From: Chrysemys picta bellii
Taxonomy: Eukaryota; Chordata; Testudines; Emydidae
Direction: 5' to 3'
DNA: 64,000 nt
NCBI RefSeq assembly: GCF_011386835.1
Contig: NC_088797.1
Span: 39,431,583-39,495,582, forward strand
Positions 46,787-59,276 of the stretch are shown here, piece by piece. Positions within the stretch are counted from its first letter, which is position 1; each line of letters begins with the position of its first letter. The notes beneath the pieces were generated by a model. The model did no database searches. It was not told the origin of the DNA and saw only the letters and a list, made by a program, of their open reading frames with translations. The position numbers and the translations under genes were made by a program.

Positions 46787-48310
46787 AGAACTCAAATGTG
46801 AAATTGCGGAACTATTAACTATGGTTTGTAACCTGTCCTTTAAATCAGCGTCTGTACCCAATGACTGGAAGATAGCTAATGTAACGCCAATATTTTAAAA
46901 GGGCTGTAGAGGTGATCACAGCAATTACAGACTGATAAGTCTAACGTCAGTAATGGGCAAATTAGTTGAAACAATATTAAAGAATAAAATTGTCAGACAC
47001 ATAGAAGAACAAATTGTCGGACAAAAGTCAACACAATTTCTGTAAAGGGAAATCATGTCTTACTAATCTATTAAAGTTCTTTGAAGGGGTCAACCAACAT
47101 GTGGACAAGGGGGATCCAGTGGACATAGTGTACTTAGATTTCCAGAAAGCCTTTGACAAGGTCCCTCAGCAAAGGCTCTTATGTAAATTAAGTTGTCGTG
47201 GGATAAGAGGGAAGATCCTTTCATAGATTGAGAACTGGTTAAAAGACAGGGAACAAAGGGTAGGAATAAATGGTAAATTCTCAGAATGGTGAGGGGTAAC
47301 TAGTGGTGTTCCCCAAGAGTCAGTCCTAGGACCAATCCTATTTAACTTATTCATAAATGATCTGGAGAAAGGGGTAAACAGTGAGGTGGCAAAGTTTGCA
47401 GATGATACTAAACTGCTCAAGACAGTTAAGACCAAAGCATACTGTGAAGAACTTCAAAAAGATCTCACAAAACTAAGTGATTGGGCAAAAAAATGGCAAA
47501 TGAAATTTAATGTGGATAAATGTAAAGTAATGCACATTGGAAAAAATAACCCCAACTATACATACAATATGATGGGGGCTAATTTAGCTACAACTAATCA
47601 GAAAAGAGATCTTGGAGTCATCGTGGATAGTTCTCTGAAGATGTCCACGCAGCGTGCAGTGGCAGTCAAAAAAGCAAACAGGATGTCAGGAATCATTAAA
47701 AAAGGGATAGAGAAAAGATGGAGAATATCTTATTGCCCTCATATAAATCCATGGTATGCCCACATCTTGAATACTGTGTACAGATGTGGTCTCCTCATCT
47801 CAAAAAAGATATACTGGCATTAGAAAAGGTTCAGAGAAGGGCAACTAAAATGATTAGGGGTTTGGAACGGGTCCCATATGAGGAGAGATTAAAGAGGCTA
47901 GGACTTTTCAGCTTGGAAAAGAGGAGACTAAGGGGGGATATGATAGAGGTATATAAAATCATGAGTGGTGTGGAGAAAGTGAATAAGGAAAAGTTATTTA
48001 CTTGTTCCTATAATATAAGAATTAGGGACCACCAAATGAAATTAATTGGCAGCAGATTTAAAACAAATAAAAGAAAGTTCTTCTTCACACAGCGCGCAGT
48101 CAACCTGTGGAACTCCTTGCCTGAGGAGGTTGTGAAGGCTAGGACTATAACAGGGTTTAAAAGAGAACTAGATAAATTCATGGAGGTTAAGTCCATTAAT
48201 GGCTATTAGCCAGGATGAGTAAGGAATGGTGTCCCTAGCCTCTGTTTGTCAGAGGGTGGAGATGGATGGCAGGAGAGCTCACCCACATTGTCTCCAATAT
48301 CCAGGGACAA
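46787..48310 (+). mobile_element. CR1 LINE (L3-like subfamily), 5'-truncated
   Basis: About 1.5 kb. RT motifs: 'cagactgataagtctaacgt' (YRLISLTS), HNFCKGKSCLTNLL, VYLDFQKAFDKVPQQRL, 'gttccccaagagtcagtcct' (GVPQxSVLG), FADDTKLLK near 47397, and the C-terminal [20 protein letters not shown] and [11 protein letters not shown]. The tail 'cctctgtttgtcagagggtg' differs from the CR1 tails at 1850 and 25900 and matches, in reverse, the fragment at 2117. Frame breaks near 46890, 47226, 47290 and 47750 disable it. Confidence 0.88.
47386..48209 (+). pseudogene. CR1 RT C-terminal half
   Basis: The CR1 reverse transcriptase palm to C-terminus. The first frame (47386-47823) holds FADDTKLL with both catalytic aspartates, LSDWAKKWQMKFNVDKCKVM and RDLGVIVDSSLKM. 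The second (47718-48209) overlaps it after a one-base shift near 47730 and gives [32 protein letters not shown], and [16 protein letters not shown] at the end. The upstream RT part lies in further broken frames (47014-47226). Confidence 0.85.
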
Positions 48311-48619
48311 ACATGGCTACAAGACCACTGCAAACTAAAAAAATACTGATCAACTGAAGTCCCCAGCAAAATTTTTCCATTTTCATCTGAGACTTTTTTT
48401 TTTCAACCTTTATTTCTCTAGCAACTTCAAGAAACCAAAATTAGCTACTAGCAGTTAGTCATGTAAATCTACATTTTAAATAACTTTATAATGACTTTTG
48501 GTCTCATTTTCCTAAATTTTAGGTTTATTTGAAAATGAGCAGTATTAACAAAAATAATCTCAAACAAACAAATCTGAAAACAACCACCACCCCAATTCTG
48601 CTTAACAGCAAAGGAAGAA

Positions 48620-49010
48620 AAAAATGGTTACTCACCTTTTTGTAACTGTTTTCTTTGAGATGTGCTGCTCATGTCCATTCCATTGTAGGTATGTGCACGC
48701 CCACGTGCATGGCCGTCTGAGACTTTTGCCTTAGCAGTACCCGTAGAGCCGGCTGCGGTGCCCTCTGGAGTGCTGCGTTCATAGCGCGGTACAGCAGGCA
48801 CCACCAGTCTTGCGCCCTCTTGGTTCCTTCTTGCCAACAACACTGACAGAGGGGCAGAAGGGCAGGTAATGGAATGGACATGAGCAACACATCTCGAAGA
48901 ACAGTTACAAAAAGGTGAATAACTGTTTTTTCTTCTTTGAGTGCTAGCTCATGTCGATTCCACTGTAGGTGAATCAAAAGCAGAATCCCAGGAGGTGGGC
49001 TCAGAGTTTC
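48620..49010 (-). mobile_element. DIRS-type terminal fragment
   Basis: It shares 'ccttagcagtacccgtag', 'gtgctgctcatgtccattcc' and 'ggttccttcttgcca' with the left end of the DIRS element at 54380. Like that end it folds: 'ggttactcacctttttgtaac' is answered by 'gttacaaaaaggtgaataac' at 48902-48921. It abuts the truncated LTR at about 49020. No coding part remains. Confidence 0.7.
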
Positions 49011-49019
49011 TCAGTCTTG

Positions 49020-50176
49020 CAGATTAGAAACCCCCTTGGGAGCTGCCACCTGATGTGCCAAGACTACCTCTGATCCTGCTTTCCCTGCCAGCTCAGGACT
49101 CCAGCACCCTGTCTTGCTGAGCCAGACACTCCCGTCTGCTCCAACACAGACCCAGGGTCTGAATTACTTGCCGCAAAGCTGCAGGTTTACCTGAAAGCAG
49201 CTCACAGTAGTGTGCTTGTCTTTAGCACTCAGATGCCCAATTCCCAATGGGGTCTAAACCCAAATAAACCCGTTTTACCCTGTATAAAGCTTATGCAGGG
49301 TAAACTCAAATTGTTCGCCCTCTATAACACAGATAGAAAGAAATGCACAGAAGTTTGCTCCCCCAGGTATTAATACATACTCTGAGTTAATTAATAAGTA
49401 AAAAGTGATTTTATTAAATACAGAAAGTAGGATTTAAGTGGTTCCAAGTAGTAACAGTAACAGTAAGTCACCAAGCAAAATAAAATAAAATGCGCCAATC
49501 TATGTCTAATCAAACACTGAATACAGATAAGATCCTCACCAGTTCCAGAATTCTCCCTTTTACAGACTAATCTCCTTTTAGCCTGGGTCCAGCAATCACT
49601 CACACCCCTTTGTTCCAGTTTCTTCCAAGCATCCTGGGGGGGTGGGGAGGCTCTCTCTTTAGCCAGCTGAAGACCAAATGGAGGGGGTCTCCCATGGGTT
49701 TAAATAGACTCTCTCTTGTGGGTGGAGACCCCCCTCCTCACTCCTATGCAAAGTCCAGCTCCAAGATGGAGTTCTGGAGTCACCTGGGCAGTCACATGTC
49801 CATGCATGACTCACAGTGTTTGCAGACAGAAGCCATTGTCCACATGGTATCTTGTCTGTCTCCAGGAAGACTTTTTATGTGGATTGGAGCATTCCAAGAT
49901 GCATTGTTCCCCAAGTGCTTCCTGATCAGGTACTTAACCTTGCGAATTCCTTCCTAAAGAAGCTGACCAAATGCCTCACAATGCTTACTTAGAAATCAAG
50001 CAAGTATACAACCAATATTCTTAACCTCAAGTACAAAATGATACATGTGTACAAATAGGATGAATAGATATAGTAGACCATAACCTTTACAGAGCTGTGT
50101 TACATGGCACAGGCAGCACAAAACATATTCCAGTTATGTCATATTCCCATAAAGCCTTATGGGAGGTACCGTCACA
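49020..50176 (-). mobile_element. Retroviral-type LTR, 3'-truncated in its own sense
   Basis: Aligns along most of its length with the LTR at 53556-59989, for example 'gctcccccaggtattaatac', 'aagtgattttattaaatac' and 'ccctgtataaagcttatgc'. The right edge ends gtaccgtcaca, so on the minus strand it starts TGTGACGG. The other edge is lost at the DIRS fragment. No retroviral genes adjoin it. Confidence 0.7.
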
Positions 50177-53100
50177 ATGGTAACCCTATCTGTACATGGA
50201 AAGACATTCGTACTACTTAAACCAGGCTCTGGCGCCCACTCTTTGGGGTGGGAATAAAAGTCCCAAGAAAATAATATTTTCTGCTGCCTGTCAATCCCAC
50301 AAGGATTTGAAGCCACAGAAAGGCCTAAAACTCATGGAGTGAGTTCCAATCTATAGCTCTTCAACACTGGTTCACGATGTAGTTCCTTCACAGGAGCTTG
50401 CCTGGTGTGCTGTTCTATCAGAACAAACCTTGGCTACTGTACAAGCAACAAAGAAGGCTATCGCCATTACAATTCCATAGTAAAACTTCCATAACTTCCT
50501 ATGATAAGATTATTAGAATAGACCACACAGCAGCCAGTTCCACATGGAAAGTAAAATAAATGTTCTTCAATTGTTCTACCTGAAACACCCAAGAGTCACT
50601 TAGCTGAGTGTGGGATTTTTTGTTCTGATTAATATTCCACAGTCTTGGGGTGAGTCAGCCCATTTAGACAGTATTTTTGAGAGTCTGGAAACATTAAATA
50701 GCTCATTTTCCACTCAGCTTGCCTCTATCCATTATCTCCTATTAATACTACTGGGAGTTTAACTCATACATCATTGGAGGCCAAACCTCTAAGAATGTAA
50801 GATAACTACCATATGAGTGACTGCGCTTGAAGACATGTGGAGGATATCTGGAACTTATAATCATCAGGTTATTAGTTGGGGAGGGGGAGAAGGGGAGGAG
50901 AGTTAAACATTATTTTCAGCAACTATCTAACATACATCATTAGCATTCTATTCTTACAAAGAACGTACATACTTCCTGACTGCCTGGTACAAAGTTGATA
51001 AGTATCATGCACTATATACACTGTCGCTGTTTTAGTGTGCAGTATGTGTGGCACAGACAGATCCAGAGATTAGTGCATATAAATCACCCACCCACAAAAA
51101 AAAAATAGCTACACAATTGCCAACTAATACAATGAATATGAAATGTGTGTTTTTACAAGTGCTACTCAAGGAGATTTTATTTGTGGGAAGACTGACTCAT
51201 GGGATAGCAAGAATTATACTGTAATTACCCAAAGCTAGAAGACAAAAGGAGTTAGAAACTTAGATGAAATTAAAAAAAAAAAAAGGTCCAAGAACCATAT
51301 TAGCAAAAACAGCTGTTGCACTATAATATTTTTGAATAGCTTTGTTATGCCTTCACATACTCATCCAGCAGTAGTTTTCTTTTTTCCTTTTCTATTTTTT
51401 TTTCATCCTTTTAGTTTAGTTTTGCTATTGTTGGCTCACAGTTTCAGCAGACACTAGACAAATAATCTTTTCAACAATATAGCCCTTTTCTAAACAGTAT
51501 CTCTTAACTCCATCCCTTGGGGAGAGGGGAGGAAGTAATGACTTAATACTTCTCAGATTCATCAGATGCACCCCTTCTCTATTTGTCTTACTTCTCTTCT
51601 TGCTTACTTAGTTGCAGGAGAAACAAGAATCTTGGGATTTCAAACTTCATCTACATATATATTTACAGCTATTCCTAAATATAGTATTTGTATTATTCAT
51701 CAGCCACATTATTTTATTCTGTGATCTAGTCAGATCTGATAATATATGGGAATCAGGCTGGATCAATACGTGGAGACTTCCACTGGGCTACAGGAAGTGG
51801 GGTTATTTCAGTAGATGATGATCTTCCCTGAGAGTCATTAATGAATCCATGACCTAACATGGTGCTAGGGAGTAATACTTGGCTAAAATGACAACATATG
51901 AGTGATTGAGAACTCCCTGTCCTCACCAGTTACAGATTTCCTGATACTTTTCTCAAGACTAGTGTTATTCTTTAATTCTCATCATCAGCAGTTGTGCAGA
52001 GTTGCTGTGTGCCATTAAACATTTATTGTGTTCCTCTAAAGAGGTGTATGAAGTCATATTTACATATGGCCCCTAATTCTGGAAAGCATCCCTGTTCAGG
52101 ACAGCATTTACACACATGCTTAAACACTGTCCTGAATTGGGGCCATAGTTTTTAAAGGGCTAGAATGAAAGATGCTATATAAGTGTAAGATATAAATTAT
52201 TACTAAAGGTGCTAGTTTTTTCTGTTATCCAATGCAAGTAATTAATAGAGATGACTATCTTACTACCTCTGGAAATTTGCAATTCACACTGATTTTATAC
52301 CCATCTTTATGAAATTATTTAAATTATGATTTTACATTAATAATGTAGTGAAAAATTCCAGGCCAAAAGATTAAAATACATAAACAGCTCAAAGTAGATG
52401 AAATACTTTTCATGTTAATATAAGGAATATCTGAAAATCAGGTTCCAGACACCCCAAGAGGAGAACAGAAGGTTTAAACCCTCCAAGTAAGTAGTTAAAT
52501 CAACTGATTGTATACAATCTTATTGTACTGCAAAAATATATCGAGTAAGGTATTTTATGAAAGCTTGTAATGTTTTAAACTTAATACTCATTATGAGATA
52601 TGTATGCAGGTTATGGTTCTGAATTCCTGTACTTGTACATATAGAGAATTGTGCTCACAAATCTCAGCTCCACCTTACAGCATGGAAGTGAGGGATAAGA
52701 GAGCAAGAGGAACCTCCCAAGCCAGGTGTTTACAGAAAACCAGACTAATCTAATGATCCATTGTACAAACAGGAAGAGACATATGATGTACCATCAGAGT
52801 TAACAAAGACATTGAGACAACAGGGAATTTACCCACTTTGAATATCTGTAGGGACTGAAGGGAAAAAAAACTGCAAACCCATTTAAAATAAAAGGGGTCT
52901 GAAGTGAAATCTGTCCAGAAACTGTGGGACAGCCTCTATGTGGCAACCTGTCCATGAATGCTGGATCCCCTCTATAGCTAAGGGGTCCACTGGGAAACTG
53001 TTCAAAGGCAATAGGTAACTTGTATTAGAAAAGGGATTTTATTTAATATGGAAGTGCAAAGCTTGAGGTTGTGTTTTTGTGTTTATTTTCTGTGTACTCT

Positions 53101-53550
53101 GTATATGTTTGCTTTCCATTACTTTTTCATATTTGAATATGTGATTTTTATTTTTCTAGTACAAAACATTTTGTTTATTTTCAACCCAAGAAGGTCTCTG
53201 GTGTGCAAACTTTGTGGACTGTGTATGCCATAGCGAACTGCTAACTGGGGAGAGTGGGGGGAACTGGTTTCATGCTTTCAGAGTGGTGAACCAAAGGGGA
53301 ATGGTCCAAGTGTTTGGTAATTAACAACTCAGATTTGAGGAGACTCAGTACTAGAGGGGTTTTGGTGTCACCCTGTAATGAGTAACTAGGCTGGTGAGAG
53401 TTATGGTGAGACCTTATGCTTGTGAGGTGGCTTCAGGTGTTAGGAATCTGAATCATAATCAGACAACACCCATACACCCTGAAGTTATAGAGCAAGCGGT
53501 GAAAATGCCATATCATCATTGCTTTCGCTGTTCTTGTGAAATACACAAAT
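50177..53550. other. No recognised feature
   Basis: AT-rich, about 3.4 kb. Frames 51612-51818, 53048-53233 and 53394-53600 lack motifs. Parts of 52600-53400 might be LTR-like but I cannot support it. Confidence 0.4.
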
Positions 53551-54766
53551 ACTGTTGTGACGGGTTCGGTCACAGAGACCCCCTTGGGGCTGTCACCTGA
53601 CGTGCTGAAACTATCTCTGATCCCGTTTTCCCTGTCAGCTTGAGACTCCAGAACCCTGTCTTGTTGAGCCAGACACGCTAGCCTGCTGCAACACAGACCC
53701 AGGGTCTGAACCACGTCCCCAAAGCTGTAGACTTTAACTGAAAACCACTCAGCAGGTACTCCTGTCTCCAGCACCCAGACACACAGCTCCCAATGGGCTC
53801 CAAACCCCAAATAAATCCATTTTACTCTGTATAACGCTTATACAGGGTAAACTCAAATTGTCCACCCTCTATAGCACTGATAGAGAGATGTGCACAGCTG
53901 TTTGCTCCCCCAGGTATTAATCTCTAATAAACAAAAGTGATTTTATTAAGAATAAAAAGCAGGATTTAAGTGGTTTCAAGTAATAAAACAGACAGAATAA
54001 AGTAAGTCATCAAGTAAAATAAAATAAAACAAAACATGCAAGTCTAAGCCTAATACATTTAAGAAACTGAATACAGGTAAAATCTCACCATCAGAGATGT
54101 TCCAATAAACTTCTTTCACAGACTAGACTCCTTCCTAGTCTAGGCCCAATCCTTTCCCCAGTACAGGCCTTGTTAATTCCAGCAGGCACCGTAGGTGAAA
54201 AGCAGGGGATTTCACATGACTGGGACCTCCTTTGTTCTGTTCCACCCCCTTTTATGGCTTTGGCACAAGGTGGGAATCCTTTGTCTCTCTCTGAGGTCCC
54301 CCCCCCTTCTTTCTAAATGGAAAAGCACCAGGTTTAAGATGGATTCCAATATCATGTGACGTGTTCACATATCCTGTGAAAAGACAGTTACCTTTTCCGT
54401 AACTGGTGTTCTTCAAGACGTGTTGCTCATGTATATTCCACAATAGGTGTGCGTGCTCGCCACGTGCACCGGTGCCGGAAGTTTTTCCCCTAGCAGTACC
54501 CGTAGGGGAGCGCCCCTAGCAACCCCTGGAGTGGCATTCTATGGCGTGGTATAAGGGGCACTGGGCACTCCCCCACCCTCAGTTCCTTCTTGCCAGACAA
54601 CTCCGACAGAGGGGAAGGAGGGCGGTATGTGGAATAGACATGAGCAACACATCTTGAAGAATATCAGTTATGGAAAAGGTAACTGTCTTTTCTTCTTTGA
54701 GTGATTGCTCATGTGTATTCCACAATAGGTGATTCCAAGCTATATCTGTTGGAGGTGGGTAGGAGT

Positions 54767-55703
54767 TCACAAACCCTTGGGATGGAGCACAGCCCTGCCG
54801 AACCTGGAGTCTTCCCTGGTCTGGGAGACGATCGCATAATGCAAGGTGAATGTGTGAACTGAAGACCGTGTGGCAACCCTGCAAATGTCCTGAATGGGGA
54901 CATGGGCTAAAAAGGCAGCCGACGAGGCCTGTGCCCTAGTTGAGTGTGCCCTCACAATTGACGGAGGAGGGATTCCTGCAAGGTCATAACAGGTATGGAT
55001 GCACGAGGTGATCCAGTTGGAGAACTGCTGAGTGGAGATCAGCCAACCCCTCATGCGTTTGGCCGAGGTGATGAACAGCTGCGAAGACTTCCCTGAACGA
55101 TTTTGTCCGCTCCAGGTAAAAGGCCAGAACCCGTCTCACGTCCAGCGTGTGGAGGTGCTCCTCACTGGATGCATGGATCAGCAGGAAAATGTCCTGACCC
55201 ATGTGGTAGGCGGAGACCACCTTCGGGAGGAACGAAGAATGTGGACAGAGCTGGACCTTATCCTTATGGAACACCGTGTACAGGGGCTCAGAGGTCAGGG
55301 TCCTGAGTTCCGAGACCCATCTAGCAGACGTGATAGCCACCCGGAAGGCTATCTTCCACGAGAGGTGCAACAAGGAGCATGTAGCTAATGGCTCAAAGGG
55401 GGGACCCGTCAACTGGGCCAGCACCAAGTTCAGGCCCCACTGCGGGACTGGGGGCCTAACATATGGGACGAAACGATCTAATCCCTTAAGGAATCGGCCA
55501 GTCATAGCATGGGAGAATACCGTGTGCCCCTGCACCGAAGGGTGGAAGGCCAATATGGCCGCCAAGTGCACCTTGACGGACAAGGGCGCCAGGCCTTGGG
55601 CTCTAATGTGAAGGAGATCATCTAAAATTAGCTGGATCAGGGCAGCCACGGGGGAAATGCCACGCTCAACTGCCCATCGGGAAAACCGAGACCACTTTGC
55701 CAA
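54767..55703 (-). pseudogene. DIRS tyrosine recombinase remnant
   Basis: Integrates the circular DNA copy. Frame 54984-55703 gives LAPLSVKVHLAAILAFH, HAMTGRFLKGLDRF, PVPQWGLNLVLAQLTGPPFE and ITSARWVSELRTLTSE. In this family the residue before VSEL is the first catalytic Arg; here it is Trp, as CGG to TGG would give. The frame 54767-55054 overlaps by 71 bases and continues with SNWITSCIHTCYDLA, IVRAHSTRAQ (the intact H-x-x-R) and FTLHYAIV, where the Tyr nucleophile is present. One frameshift plus the Arg change make it inactive. Confidence 0.85.
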
Positions 55704-55733
55704 GTAGGCTCGACGCGTGGAGGGTCGCCTGCT

Positions 55734-57022
55734 TTACAAGAGGACACGCTGAACCCCTTCTGAGCACTTCCTTTCCTCCTGGCCTAACCATTGAGCAGCC
55801 ACACTATGAGGTGGAGTGCCACTAGGTTGGGGTGGAGGAGGCAGCCCTGGTCCTGGGAGAGCAGGTCTGGGCGGGATGGCAATGGCCACAGCGGGGCGAC
55901 CACCAGGCTCGTGAGGGTCCTGTACCAATGTTGCCTGGCGCATGCTGGGGCAATCAGGAGGACTTGGGCCCTGTCCGTTTTTATCTTTTCCAGGACCTTG
56001 CCTATCATTGGGATCGGGGGGAAGGCATAGAGAAGCTGGCCTGACCAGGATAGGAGGAAGGGATCGGAGATAGCGCCCATTCCCAGCCCACAGCCCCCCC
56101 CGCTGGAGGGGCCTCATCCTGAGCCTGGTGTGGCGAAACAAATATGTGCACGCCGACATGTGACCCAGGAGCTGGAGACACGCTCTGGCTGTCGTCACGG
56201 GAAACTTTGTGAATGTGTCGATGAGCCCTTTCAGGGTCTCGAATCTGTCCAGTGGGAGGGAGACTGACGTCGCATCCAGGACTTCCCCGATAAACTTTAT
56301 GCGCTGTACCCAGACTAACGTGGACTTGGTGTCGTTCACCAACAGGCCCAGGGTGGCGCACGTGGACAGGAGGAGCACCACGTGATCCCGCAACTGCGAC
56401 TGGGAGCTGCCCTTGACCAGCCAGTCTTCCAGATAGGGGAAGATCTGGACCCCACGACGTCTGAGGTAGGCCGCCACCACAGACATGCACTTTGTGAACA
56501 GCCTGGGAGCAGTGGACAGGCCAAACAGAAGGCCCGTAAATTGGTAGTGCTCCTGCCCAACCGTGAAACGGAGAAAGCGCCTGTGCTCCTCAAATACATG
56601 AATGTGGAAGTATGCGTCCTGCAGATTGAGGGCAGCGTACCAGTCCCCGGGATCCAGGGAGGGGATGATGGAGGCCAGAGAGACCATGTGAAACTTGAGC
56701 TTTACCATGTACTGGTTCAGGCCTCGTAGTACCCCTTGCGTTTGAACTCCGCTGGCACCACTTCCACCGTTCCTAAACCAAGGAGCTGCCCCACCTCCTG
56801 CTCTAGCAGGGCCTCGTGAGAGGGGTCCCCCAGGAGAGAGGGGGTGGAGGGTGGGGTAGAGGTAAACGGGAGGCTATAGCCCCGGAAGACGGTGTTGAAG
56901 ATCCAACGGTCCGAAGTCAGTTGCGGGCACTCCGGGAGAAAAGCACACAACCAGTTGGAGAAGGAAAGCTTTATTGCTTTCCCTGGTGTGAACTGGTAGG
57001 TCGTCCCTAGGCGTCCCATCAA
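55734..57022 (-). pseudogene. DIRS reverse transcriptase remnant
   Basis: Copies the element RNA. Frame 56717-57022 carries the N-terminal part (TSDRWIFNTVFRGYSLPF, DPSHEALLEQEVGQLL, FKRKGYY). A break at about 56715 leads to frame 55734-56708: LASIIPSLDPGDWYAALNLQ, DAYFHIHVFEEHRRFLRF, YQFTGLLFGLSTAPRLFTKC and FPYLEDWLVKG at about 56414-56438. The catalytic box is expected to read YLDD; here the first Asp is Glu. LLGHMSACTYLFRHTRLRM follows in the thumb/RNase H side. After about 56040 the frame is scrambled. Not active. Confidence 0.85.
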
Positions 57023-57150
57023 AACTGACGTTTTCTCGCCTGTTTACCCTTAGAGGACCCAGGCTGGGGGGCAGACCGGGACTGCCTCTGCAGGTGTTTC
57101 TTACAGTCCCGTGACTTTTTATAAGGGGGCTCGTATTTAGAGTGAGTGGC

Positions 57151-59276
57151 CTAGGTGGGAGCCTGCTGAGGCTTAAACTTGGGTCTAGCTGGAGCCGGGA
57201 TACAGAGGCCAAGTATCTTAAGCATAATGCGGGAATCTTTCAGGCCATGCAGTTTCATGTCCGTCTGTTCCGCAAACAGGGCCTTGCCATCGAACGGGAG
57301 GTCCTGCAAGGAGTTCTGCGCCTCACTGGACAGCCCAGACAGCAGGAGCCAGGATGCCCTTCTCATGGACACCACGGACACCATGAACCTTGCAGCTATA
57401 TCCGCAGCATCTGACGCATCCTTACCCTCCTCCACTAGAGCTTTGAACTCCTTCCTGGAGGGAGTTCTCGAATTTGGGTAGAGAGCCCCACAAATTGAAC
57501 CCATACCGACCCAGGAGAGCCTGATGGTTCGCCACCCTTAACTGGAAACTCGAGGACAAATAAACCTTTCTCCCAAATAAGTTCAGCCTCCTTGAGTCTT
57601 TATTTTTCAGAGTAGGGGCTGGTTGGCCCTGCCTCTCCCTGTGGTTGACCGACTTGACCACCAGGGAGTTGAGGGCAGGGTGGGTGTACAGGCCACCCTA
57701 CCCGGTACGGAGGCTGATAGGATGTTGAAGAGGGAGTCCGAGGGTTCCTCCACCTCCTCGAATTGAAGGTTGAGGCTTGATGCCACCTTTTCAATAGTTA
57801 CTGGTGGGCCTTAGAGTCCTCCTGAGGAACAGAGGGAGGAGGGGCCATAATTGCCTCATCAGGGGAAGGTGAGGATGGAGGCGCGGTACTCTGCGTACCC
57901 ACCGGTACTGGAGGTCCCATGACTTGGTCGCCCTCTGGGCATGGAACGAAGATGCATGTCCCACTGACTCCTTTCTGGGAGGCTGGGAAAGGGAGGCCGA
58001 TAGTTGTTCCGAGGCTCTGGCCACCGAGCGAGCCCCCACTGGGGGCTGCGTTGGGGGCCACGGGGCCCATTGGTACCACGGTGTTGGCCAAGGAGCCCGG
58101 GTGCCACTACACCTGCTGTGACACCGGCAGAGCAGGCTGTTCAGCCTCACTAGCCTGTCCCATCTACTGATGACTACGAAGGAAGGCTGGGCTGGCGTAC
58201 GACCTGTCGCTGACCCTGGACCGGGAGGAGCGATGGCGTCGGGAACGGTGCTGACCACGAGACTGTGATCCCGACGTGGAGGAACGGTACCACCGGTAGC
58301 AGCTGCTCTGCAATCAGCTCTGGCGGGTGGATCCGCAACAGCGAGGCGCCGGCGATTGATGCCCGGGACTGCGGGAGTGGTGCCACGGTGGGGTCCTGGA
58401 GCAAGGTGAAGAATGGGAATGGCGTCGATGCCCATATCATGACGGGCTACGGTAGCCTCTCGGAGACAAGGATCTCCAATGCTGTTTCTCTCTGTCTCGA
58501 TGGGGCCCGCTCTCTTCGCGAAGTCTACGGTCCCTCGAGGCAGAGTGGTGCCTGGAACCCCTGTCAGTTGTTACCCAGCCAGACAACCTGGTGGGGGGGG
58601 GGTCGATGGTGACTGGCCTGGACTACGCACAGGATGGTTGCTGAGCAGCGAATGGCGTTGGGAACATTCCCTCGACCACGAACGGTACTGACCAGGAGGT
58701 GACTGTGGCAATCCAAGTGGTGGCTTGCCTCTGGACTGGGGAGCCAACAGTGGCGGTGCCCCTGGTACCATCAGGAACATAATATCCTGGGCCGCTTGCA
58801 GAGCCTCCGGCATGGAGGGCACCCGGACATCCGGGGAAGCCTGCGTCGACTGGGCTGGGCTATTCTGCTCAACCTGAGTCGGAGGCCTGGAGGCCGACAG
58901 GGACAGAGAACTGCCCAACATGGGTCTAGTCTCTCCCTCGGTCTTGCTAAGGTGCCTCGGCGGAGAAAATCTCTTCTTAGCCTTCTTGGCGTTCCCCGCG
59001 GATGGGGAGTGGTGCTGACTGGTGGAAGGCACCGAAGGGTCGCCGCACACCGACGCCGCGGTACCCGGTGCCAACTCAAAGCGGTACACCGGAGTCAGGG
59101 TCAACGCTGATTGCATTAGAAGGGCTCGGAGCTGAATGTCTCTTCCTTTCTTGGTCCGAGGCTTGAAAGATCTTGCAGTGATTGCTGAGTGATCGCTTGC
59201 AAATCTTGCAGTGATCGCTGAGATGAGTTTTCCCCAGACAGGAGAAACAGTCCGCATGCGGATCACTCACTGGCAT
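57151..59276 (-). pseudogene. DIRS gag-like ORF remnant
   Basis: A capsid/nucleic-acid-binding-like protein of the DIRS element. The N-terminal part (frame 59076-59276) shows DPHADCFSCLGKTHLSDHC, a Cys/His cluster, then KICKRS. After a frame change the long Pro/Ser-rich frame 58571-59266 follows. Further frames (57791-58435) are Pro/Arg-rich. The C-terminal frame 57151-57504 has EFKALVEEGKDASDAADIAA, RRASWLLLSGLSSEAQ and LQDLPFDGKALFAEQTD, a pattern typical of vertebrate DIRS gag. Several frameshifts. Confidence 0.7.

Noticed and set aside
55032..55611. Plus-strand frames opposite the DIRS recombinase
   Set aside because: They are antisense shadows of the minus-strand recombinase ORF, which carries the recognisable motifs.
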